This document shows, in pieces, positions 39,798 to 48,895 of a DNA stretch of 64,000 nt; the stretch's first letter is position 1; each line of letters opens with the position of its first letter. Location: assembly GCF_020382885.2 (NCBI RefSeq), contig NC_058496.1:6812501-6876500 (forward strand). Direction: 5' to 3'. This stretch comes from Scatophagus argus. Taxonomy: Eukaryota > Chordata > Actinopteri > Scatophagidae. The notes under the pieces are model-generated. The model saw nothing but the letters and a program-made list of their open reading frames with translations. It was not told the DNA's origin and searched no databases. Made by a program: the position numbers and the translations under genes.

Positions 39798-40776
39798 ACC
39801 GAAACTTATATACACATGACTGTGTGTCCACGTCAGACAGTAACACCATCATAAAGTTTGCTGACGACACAGCCATCGTGGGGTTAATCTCCCACAACAA
39901 GGAGGAGGCCTACAGGAAGGAGGTCACCCACCTGGAGAGCTGGTGCCAGGAGAATAACCTCCTGCTGAACGTCAGCAAAACTAAGGAGCTGATTGTGGAC
40001 TACAGGAAGAAGCAGCAGAAGGACATCCGTCCACTCTGCATCGGCGGGTCTGAGGTGGAAAGGGTGGACAGTTTTAAATACCTCGGTGTGACTATCACAC
40101 GGGACCTGTCCTGGTCACTGCACATTAACAGGACTGTTAAGAAGGCCAGGCAGCGTCTCTTCCACCTCAGACGCCTCAGAGACTTCAGGCTCCCCCTCAA
40201 GGTGCTCAGGAACTTTTACACCTGCACCACTGAGAGTATCTTGAGTGGGAGCATCACCACATGGATGGGCAGCTGCACAAAGCAGGACCTCTCGGCCCTT
40301 AGGAGGGTAGTCCGCTCAGCTGAGCGGACAATCAGAACAACCTTACCCGACCTCCAGGACATTTACACCAAACGATGCAGGTCGAGAGCCGAGAAGATCC
40401 TCAGGCAGCCCCATCACCCCGGACACTCACTCTTCTCCCTGTTGCCATCAGGCCGTCGGTTCCGCTGCCTGAGAACCAACACTGAGAGGATGAGGAGAAG
40501 CTTCTTCCCCCAGGCCATCCGTCTGCTCAACAGTGAGCGTTAATCTGGACAATCTCACTCCCACCTGCACTACATGCACTAGATGTAAATACAACTCATT
40601 TAAATAATGCACATTTTCACTTTTTTTAAATTTAATTTTAATTTTATTATTTTTTTCTTTAAATTAAAATTTTTTATTTACCTATTTTTTGGTAGCAGGG
40701 ACACAAAGAATTTCACTGCACATTGTACCGTGTATGATTGCGTATGTGACAAATAAACCTATCTTGTATCTTGTAA
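39798..40776 (+). mobile_element. 5'-truncated LINE retrotransposon (L2/CR1-like), reverse transcriptase C-terminal part
   Basis: A plus-strand frame reads LYTHDCVST from about 39808, then the polymerase catalytic motif FADDT (39859-39873) and the thumb and C-terminal region (WCQENNLLLNVSKTKEL, SFKYLGVTI, FYTCTTESILSGSITTWMG), ending at a stop after residue run RLLNSER at 40543. About 240 codons are intact without stops, so the insertion is fairly young. The 3' UTR is followed by GACAAATAAACC and a short TATCTTG tandem tail, as in fish L2-clade elements. Endonuclease and the N-terminal part of the reverse transcriptase are missing through 5' truncation. Clade assignment is by memory of motifs; Rex1 is an alternative. 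Confidence 0.85.
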
Positions 40777-40867
40777 ATAATTTGTACCTGTGCATACCTG
40801 TCACGGCTGCCAGTGGGTGACTCAGGTGACCCCCTCTTAATAGTTTGACCTTCTTCTGTCTTGTCAT

Positions 40868-42830
40868 GCATCATATACCACATTACTGGAATGCATATGC
40901 TTGTTATGCATCCCATGAGGGTTACACTGAAAAACAAAACCTATGTTTGCATTTGAGGCATTTTTCCGGTTCCATCAGGAGGATAAAATCTACAAAATGA
41001 TCTACATATGCCAAACAAAAGGTGTTCAGTGCCCTTTAACCTACAGGGAGCAAAACAACAAACACAAACACACAAATGAATAATCAACATGTAAAGTTCT
41101 CTTAATTTTGGATTTTTTGTAAATACGTGATAAACACATTTGGTGCTGGTGATGCTAATTTCTTGCACCACCTGCCACATTTGATCCTCAGGGTCAAACT
41201 ACAAAACACCCCGGTTGACTTTTGGTTTAGTTATGTGATGTGATAAAAGATAAGACCTGTGCTGACATTTAAGATGATCCAGTTCTTCAAAAGCTTCAAA
41301 ACAACATACAGGAAATACCTTACCTCTACCATACCTTATTGCTGAAACTTATCAAGTAAAAACTTATACCAGTGATGGCCCCTAATGAGCACCTCAGTTC
41401 AACCCATAGTATTAGTTTAATGTACAGCAGCCCATCGTGCTTCAAATATGTCACTGAAATCCATATCCACTCGTTTTACAAAACGAGGTTATGTTATATA
41501 AGACAAGAACCGTGTTTACATTTGAAATGTTTTTCCAGTTCTATCAGATGAACCAAATCTGTTAAACAATGTACATACATCAGACCAAAGCTGAGATCCA
41601 ACATCCAACATCCTTTAACCTGCAGGGAGCAAAACAACAGCCATCAGTCACATTTGATCCACAAACTACTAAACACCTTACCCGACTTTTGATTTATCTT
41701 TATCTTATCCAGATCTGTTAATAATTTGTTTTGCTCAAATGATATGCAGGATTTACATAGTCAACATAAAACTATAAAATCAGACATGATTGCAAAAACA
41801 TAATAATGAAACTAAAGCAGACTTTCTACTTTCACATTTGAAGGACACTCTAAAAATACGTCACATGATATGTGTAAAACACTACATTCACATTGAATCA
41901 AGAGATGTGAGTTTTATTAATGGATTGAATAATATTGTAATCTTTGTTAAGGTTCCTGGTGCAGCCTGAGCAACGACTGGGGTTCGTCTGCAGTTTATCT
42001 GCAGTGTGCACATGAATCTTTGCTTCTGTTTGCAAAGATTCAGGATTTCTGCCATGTGCTGGTGTTTTACTTACTTTCAACACTACAAATCAAGTTTTGT
42101 GTCAAGTTTGCTTTTTTCAAAACCATGAATAACATGCTCTAATATTTGAAAAAGACAGTTCATTTCTCACCTTGACAAAACAAACTCTGTTCAAGGCTCA
42201 CTTGCAAAACAAGCGTGGACTTTGAATACAAGTTGTCAAATTCTTTTATCTAAATCGATAATAATAGTCTTATTTAATAACTGTTGTTGGGGAACAAATA
42301 TTAACTTTATAAGCTAACAGGTGCAGTTGTTGTAGAAATTTGTATCAGAAACACATAATAATAATGACAGAACGGGAATAGTGTGATACAGATTGCATGT
42401 AGGTTAACTCTGAAAGACAAGCTGCACATGTCGCAGAAAGTCTCATAACAGGAAGTCACTAAATGTTACCTCTGTACAAAGTGCAACACAGTAGGTTCCT
42501 CTACAACAGAATTATTTTGTGAAATCAATGTCCTCTTTATTCAACCCATAAAGGTTACGTTATAGAAGACAAGACCTGTGCTCACATTTGAGATGTTTTT
42601 CCAGTTCTATCAGGAGGACAAAATCTAGAAAGCGAACTTCATACATGAGACGAAAGGTAAGATCCAACATCGGTGCCCTTTCAGCTGATGTGTGATTGCG
42701 ATAGTCAGTATAAAACTATAAAATCAGATATAGTTGTAAAAACATGCAATAATGAAACTAAAGCGGACCTAAAGAGGGCACTTTCACTTTTGAAGAAAAA
42801 CATAACACCAAAATAACACAAAAAAAGAAC
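40868..42830. repeat. Three degenerate copies of a local repeat downstream of neurl3 copy A
   Basis: Related blocks start at about 40868, 41370 and 42538. Shared landmarks are CAACCCATA(GTATTA), TTCCAGTTCTATCAG, a GAGATCCAACATC stretch, CTTTAACCTGCAGGGAGCA and AAACAACA, and (in two) ATAATGAAACTAAAGC followed by CTTTCAC. They differ by many substitutions and indels, so they are old compared with the neurl3 duplication. The fourth copy is at 45486-46050, downstream of neurl3 copy B. No coding frame is preserved. Confidence 0.7.
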
Positions 42831-42866
42831 GACAGAAAAGAGAAGATCAAGGTATATATAATAAAA

Positions 42867-42872
42867 TTTATT
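42867..42872 (-). terminator. Polyadenylation signal of neurl3 copy A
   Basis: AATAAA on the minus strand, about 250 bases past the stop codon, in the conserved block CAGAAATAAATTTTATTATA shared with copy B. Confidence 0.6.
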
Positions 42873-43122
42873 TCTACAGCCATATTTTCTCAATCAGACA
42901 ATTTAAAAACATTCACACAGAACAAAAATCATTTCACAAAAATACATTCAACAACATTTACAATGTCAAAGAGGCAACAAATAGAATATAAAGTTCACAT
43001 CAGAACTCAGTCTTTCATATCTTACACGTGCTGTACAACATTTACATATACTAGAGTGTTTTCTGGTTTTCTGGAGTCACACAGCAGCGAGGAGCCCCCA
43101 CAGAGACACACCTCCCCTCCAC

Positions 43123-45174
43123 TCACGGATGTCTGATCTCCTGTCGACACAGAGGACAGACGCCAAAATCATGGATGACCCTGGAGGCGCAGGATCTGCA
43201 GAGACACTGGTGGCCGCAAGGCAGAGTGACTCTGACCGTCCTTTCCATGCACACCACACAGCCCATTTCCGTGTCTTCATTTATATCTAAACAGAGAAAT
43301 CACATGTTTTAAATCAGCACAAACACTCCTGCACCTGAGTTCACAGATTACACCATCTCCCGAAAACGTGCACAACACTGAGATCAGAGTTGGTTGGAAA
43401 GACCCCTTCTTACCTGTTGGGACGTCCATGTCAAGACAGGACATGCATCCATCATAGTTTCCATCCAGAGTCAAACTGGATTGGTGCTCAATATCAGGTG
43501 AAGTGAGGCGTTTAGGTGCTGGACACGACCGCCTCATGTGAAATGCCTCTCTTTTCTTAGAGCCTGCAGCAAAGAGGAGAGATTTTAAATTGTTTAATCT
43601 GTTTATGACAGTCCTGACTTGGCATTTCCTGTGCATGTGAAATGTCCTACACTCAGATTAAGTGAGAAGAAGAAAAACAGGCAGAACCGCAAACAACACT
43701 CGGTTGTACAAACTGTAAACTGACCCAGAAGGTAAATGGAGCGCGTCTGTCCGTAGATGTCTATCATGGCCCACAGTGGCTGGCTGATATCCACTCCTCT
43801 GAGTAGCTTGTGCTGAAAAGCGTCATTGCCAACACACATGGTCATGGTGCCTCCATGAGAAACCCAGAACTCCAGCTCTGAACCTGCTTGGCAGATAGAT
43901 TCAGGTACGGGAGCAGCCCAGTGGCTAGGTATGTCAGTGAGGTTTGGGATGGCCATGGGGGCCAGAGGCAGACATCTGGCTGAAGGCGCCACGTTAGTGA
44001 AGCCCACACGCAGAGCTCCGTGCCAGTTCGACAAAACTTTCTCCACCCGCAGACGAATCCTCTCCTGGATCTTCACTTCGCGGCTGCTGAACACCAGGCC
44101 GTCATTGAACGAGGTCCCCTTCCTCTCTGCCAGTCGACACCCCTCACTCAGGATGACTTTGTTTCCCACAGCGTGACGGTGGAAGGTCAGAGGGCCGAGG
44201 CAGGACAGGCTACAACGGTGTGACTCATCTGCAAAGAAACAAAGTCACATTCATCAAACTTGATGCAGAAACCATGTGTGAGTATAATGAATTGTTTTTC
44301 ACTCCAATCTCTAAGAGATTATATCTGCACAACGATGTACAAGTGTCAGCGACAACAACACACTGGGAAGTTTTGACTCTACCACATGAATGCAGTGTAG
44401 TAAACAATAACCAATTAGTCCAGAAACTGAACAGTAACATGGGCAATTTTATCACAATATTATATGATATGAAAAACAATCCTATCTCTTAACATCCCTT
44501 TCCTGCTCCTGTACCGTCATATTATGACCACAAAGCAGATGTTAATGTTTCACTTTCACAACAACAATAAAACTGATTCTGATTCCTGTGCAATAACATA
44601 GACCAAGTTTCTCTCATCAGTGGTCAGCTGAACAATTCCTGTAAACCATATGGTGTCTACTTATCTCTCCTCCACAGCACGGGTCATAAATCCTTCTATC
44701 TTCCTATTTATTTCCACTCCACTCCCTCATTTGTCGACATCCGTATTGTAGCATTTCTAAGCAATAAGAAAAGATCTGAACGACCCGCTTCTGCTCTGTA
44801 TCTGGTCTGAACTGAAATAATAAAAATAATGATGCACATGAGAAAAACCTGTACTATGAGGAGCTATTTGCACACAAAAGTTGCTTGCCTTTGGCATAAA
44901 ACTGGGGCAAAAAATCAATTGTCTCTAAAATGTGTATTAGTAAAATCTAAAATTGTAAATTTATCACTTACTTTCAGTATTAGGATTAGTTGAGTAAAAT
45001 AAGATCAGAACTCACTGACATTTAAAGCAGCATTTTAAATTACAGACCAAGTTCTTTGTAAAGACCAAACATAAATATCTCACCAGAGTTCAGCATGTTG
45101 AACAGGCGTATGTTTCTTTTCTTTGTGTCTTGAGAGAAGATGTGCTCACATCTGTGTCTTGGTCCAATTGTCAT
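43123..45174 (-). CDS. neurl3: Neuralized-like E3 ubiquitin ligase, copy A (NHR + RING)
   Basis: Four exons in phase: 45084-45174 (ATG at 45174-45172), 43725-44228, 43414-43563, 43123-43286; total 302 residues. Residues about 42-198 form one neuralized homology repeat (GNKVILSEGCRLAER, GTSFNDGLVFSSREV, IRLRVEKVLSNWHGALRVGFT, PLWAMIDIYGQTRSIYLLG). Residues about 258-296 are a C3HC4 RING (CVVCMERTVRVTLPCGHQC, then CPLCRQEI). One NHR plus a C-terminal RING in a protein of about 300 residues is the NEURL3 (LINCR) architecture; NEURL1 and 1B have two NHRs, NEURL2 a SOCS box. Mammalian NEURL3 is an inflammation- and interferon-inducible ubiquitin ligase. The tandem sister gene begins 1.5 kb upstream. 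Orthology within the fish neurl3 group is inferred from architecture only. Confidence 0.88.
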
Positions 45175-45485
45175 GCAGGCAGGATCTTAGCAGCCTTTAA
45201 AACATGCTCCATGTGGGGACTGACAACACTGACCGAGTGGGGAGGGACTGAGGGAGGAACTAAAGTCTGCAACTCACACCAAAACTATTTCAATTGACAA
45301 ATAGCATTGGAGATAAGAGAAAGAATACGTATTTTTGATTTTGGAGTGAAATGTGCCTTTAACTTGAGTACAAACAATAACCATTTTGTTCTTTAGTATT
45401 ATTGGGTTTTGGTAATACATGTGGAATAGCAGGCCAATAAATGACAAGAACAAGAGAAAGGAGCCTGTACAACATAAAGGAAAAT

Positions 45486-46050
45486 GAACCTGTCATACCT
45501 GTGATGGCTGCTAACGAGCACCTCATTCCAACCCATAGTATTAATTTGATCTGCTGCAGCTGCCTGTCATGCATCCAGTATGTTACTGGAACCCATATAC
45601 TCGTTAATGCAACCTATGACGCTTACATTATAAAACACCAGACCTGTGTTCATAGTTGACATGAGTTTTCACCCAGTTCTATCAGGTGGACTAAATCTGG
45701 AAAACAATCAACATATATCAGACAAAAGCTGAGATCCAACATCAGCGTCCTTTAACCTGCAGGGAGCAAAACAACAGCCGACAAATAAACTATCAACATG
45801 TGAAGCTCTTTCAGTTTGGGATAAAAAAGTAGTGAAAATGTGAATACGTGACAAACATTTGATGCTGATGATGCTAATTCTTTGTACTACCTGCGCTATT
45901 ACATAACATGATTGCCAAAACATAATAATGAAACTAAAGCAGACTGTACTTTCACATTTGAAGGACGCTCTAAAGATACGTCACATGTCATTCATTTCTG
46001 CCATGTGCTGGTGTTGGCGTTACATTTCAAATATTTTCAATAACAAGCTT
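45486..46050. repeat. Fourth copy of the local repeat, downstream of neurl3 copy B
   Basis: It has the same landmarks in the same order as the blocks at 40868-42830: CAACCCATAGTATTA, CAGTTCTATCAG, GAGATCCAACATCAGCG, CCTTTAACCTGCAGGGAGCA, then ATACGTGACAAAC and ATAATGAAACTAAAGCAGACT. It is the best preserved of the four and sits at the 3' side of the second neurl3 unit, so repeat and gene were probably duplicated together. Confidence 0.7.
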
Positions 46051-46255
46051 TAGTTTTGAGCGAGACAGTTCATTCTTGATCTCGTTAAGAGTGGTTGACA
46101 CAACAATCTCTACCAAATGCATTTTGCTTTGTGAAACTCCATTATTTAAACCAGTTAAGTCCCATTTAGCTGTATGAGGGAACAGGTGCAGACGTTTTAG
46201 GAACACACGAGATGAGAACGACAGAAAAGACAAGATCATGGTATATATAATAAAA

Positions 46256-46261
46256 TTTATT
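46256..46261 (-). terminator. Polyadenylation signal of neurl3 copy B
   Basis: AATAAA on the minus strand in the block homologous to 42867-42872, about 420 bases past the stop codon because of the insertion in the copy B 3' UTR. Confidence 0.6.
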
Positions 46262-46679
46262 TTTGCAGCCATATTTTCTCAGTCAAATAAATAAAAATAT
46301 TTACAGAGAGCAAAAGGAGTTTTACAAAAATAAAGATTTATGTCATATTTACAACATCAAGGCGATAAAATATACAGTATACAGTATAGTTTCCTCACGT
46401 TTTACATGATCAGAAAATACTGCAGCTCAGTTTTCTTCACATCAGAACCTCAGTCTTTCATATCTTACACGTGCTGTACAGCATTTACATATTAAGGAAG
46501 AGTTAGTTGAACTACATTTGACAATGTTTCCTGGCTGTGCCGCACTCAGGGACACTGTGGCCACATGGCAAACCTTCCCACGCCAGGCCACCAGGACACA
46601 TCAGGTACTACTCAGAGTGTTTTCTGGTTAGAGTCACACAGCAGCGAGGAGCCCCCACAGAGACACACCTCTCCTCCAC

Positions 46680-48772
46680 TCACGGATGTCTGATCTCGCA
46701 TCGACACAGAGGACAGACGCCAAAATCATGGATGACCCTGGAGGCGCAGGATCTGCAGAGACACTGGTGGCCGCAAGGCAAAGTGACTCTGGCCGTCCTT
46801 TCCATGCACACCACACAGTCCATTTCCGTGTCTTCATTTACATCTAAACAGAGAAATCACATGTTTTAAATCAGCACAAACACTCCTGCACCTGAGTTCA
46901 CAGATTACACCATCTCCTGAAAACGTGCACAACACTGAGATCAGAGTTGGTTGGAAAGACCCCTTCTTACCTGTTGGGACGTCCATGTCAAGACAGGACA
47001 TGCATCCATCATAGTTTCCATCCAGAATCAAACTGGATTGGTGCTCAATATCAGGTGAAGTGAGGCGTTTAGGTGCTGGACACGACCGCCTCATGTGAAA
47101 TGCCTCTCTTTTCTTAGAGCCTGCAGCAAAGAGGAGAGATTTTAAATTGTTTAATCTGTTTATGACAGTCCTGACTTGGCATTTCCTGTGCATGTGAAAT
47201 GTCCTACACTCAGATTAAGTGAGAAGAAGAAAAACAGGCAGAACCGCAAACAACACTCGGTTGTACAAACTGTAAACTGACCCAGAAGGTAAATGGAGCG
47301 CGTCTGTCCGTAGATGTCTATCATGGCCCACAGTGGCTGGCTGATATCCACTCCTCTGAGTAGCTTGTGCTGAAAAATGTCATTGCCAACATACACGGCA
47401 CCTCCATGAGAAACCCAGAACTCCAGCTCTGAACCTGCTTGGCAGATAGATTCAGGTATGGGAGCAGCCCAGTGGCTAGGTATGTCAGTGAGGTTTGGGA
47501 TGGCCATGGGGGCCAGAGGCAGACATCTGGCTGAAGGCGCCACGTTAGTGAAGCCCACACGCAGAGCTCCGTGCCAGTTCGACAAAACTTTCTCCACCCG
47601 CAGACGAATCCTCTCCTGGATCTTCACTTCGCGGCTGCTGAACACCAGGCCGTCATTGAACGAGGTCCCCTTCCTCTCTGCCAGTCGACACCCCTCACTC
47701 AGGATGACTTTGTTTCCCACAGCGTGACGGTGGAAGGTCAGAGGGCCGAGGCAGGACAGGCCACAACGGTGTGACTCATCTGCAAAGAAACAAAGTCACA
47801 TTCATCAAACTTGATGCAGAAACCATGTGTGAGTATAATGAATTGTTTTTCACTCCAATCTCTAAGAGATTATATCTGCACAACGATGTACAAGTGTCAG
47901 CGACAACAACACACTGGGAAGTTTCACATATGAATGCAGTGTAGTAAACAATAACTTGTACTGCCAATTAGTCCAGAAACTGAACAGTAACATGGGCAAT
48001 TTTATCACAATATTATATGATATGAAAAACGATCTTATCTCTTAACATCCCTTTCCTGCTCCTGTAGTGTCACATTATGACCACAAAGCAGATGTTAATG
48101 TTTCACTTTACAACAACAATAAAACTGATTCTGATTCCTGTGCAATAACATAGACCAAGTTTCTCTCATCAGTGGTCAGCTGAACAATTCCTGTAAACCA
48201 TATGGTGTCTACTTATCTCTCCTCCACAGCACGGGTCATAAATCCTTCAATCTTCCTATTTATTTCCACTCCACTCCCTCATTTGTTGACATCCGTTTTG
48301 TAGCATTTCTAAGTGATAAGAAAAGATCTGAACGACCCGCTTCTGCTCTGTATCTGGTCTGAACTGAAATCTTCACTGTCTTAGTGGAGAGAACAGCAGC
48401 ATCCATTAGCTCCTGAAAATAATGATGCACATGAGAAAAACCTGAACTATGAAGAGCTATTTGCACACAAAAGTTGCTTGCCTTTGGCATAAAACTGGGG
48501 CAAAAAAAATAACAATTGTCTCTAAAATTTGTATTAGTAAAATCTAAAATTGTAAATTTATCACTTACTTTCAGTATTAGGACTTAGTTGAGTAAAATAA
48601 GATCAGAACTCACTGACATTTAAAGCAGCATTTTAAATTACAGACCAAGTTCTTTGTAAAGACCAAACATAAATATCTCACCAGAGTTCAGCATGTTGAA
48701 CAGGCGTATATTTCTTTTCTTTGTGTCTTGAGAGAAGATGTGCTCACATCTGTGTCTTGGTCCAATTGTCAT
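46680..48772 (-). CDS. neurl3: Neuralized-like E3 ubiquitin ligase, copy B (tandem duplicate)
   Basis: Exon structure is identical to copy A: 48682-48772 (ATG), 47282-47779, 46971-47120, 46680-46843; 300 residues. Exon 2 is 6 bases shorter: after WVSHGG copy A has TMTMCVGNDAF and copy B has AVYVGNDIF. Other replacements relative to A: Ser to Gly early in exon 2, Val to Ile before PESI, Thr to Ile in exon 3, and four in the RING exon (Ile/Val, Gly/Asp just before the first zinc cysteine, Val/Ala, and Gln/Cys after CPLCR). All RING zinc ligands remain, so the protein should be active. The last change adds a cysteine next to the zinc-binding pair. Reading frame, splice sites and polyadenylation signal are intact, so this is not a pseudogene. 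Function as for copy A. Confidence 0.88.
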
Positions 48773-48847
48773 GCAGGCAGGATCTTAGCAGCCTTTAAAA
48801 CATGCTCCATGTGGGGACTGACAACACAAACAGACCTTGCATCACCA

Positions 48848-48860
48848 GTAAAGTGAAAGG
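48848..48860 (-). promoter_or_regulatory. IRF/ISRE-like element upstream of neurl3 copy B
   Basis: The plus strand reads AGTAAAGTGAAAGG (TTTCACTTT on the coding strand), close to an interferon regulatory factor site. It lies about 80 bases 5' of the copy B ATG, within a short segment missing from the otherwise similar sequence upstream of copy A. It could be promoter or 5' UTR because the transcription start is unknown. Confidence 0.4.
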
Positions 48861-48895
48861 GGAGGGACTGAGGGCGGAACCAAACTTTGGAAATT

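Larger units (their letters stand above)
42830..45275. repeat. Tandem duplication unit 1 (contains neurl3 copy A)
   Basis: Exons, introns, 3' UTR and about 60 bases 5' of the ATG align with 46215-48895. By eye intron 2 (161 bases) is identical and intron 3 (127 bases) differs at one base, whereas intron 1 has scattered substitutions and several indels, including about 40 bases present only in unit 2. Confidence 0.85.
46215..48895. repeat. Tandem duplication unit 2 (contains neurl3 copy B)
   Basis: Direct repeat of 42830-45275. Unit-specific differences: about 115 extra bases in the 3' UTR (46493-46608), about 40 extra bases in intron 1 (near 48370-48415) and about 22 extra bases upstream of the start codon (near 48828-48857). 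Confidence 0.85.

Noticed and set aside
42830-48895. neurl3 pair as an uncollapsed haplotype artefact
   Set aside because: The two units have different flanking sequence, several unit-specific insertions and consistent protein differences; still worth a read-depth check.
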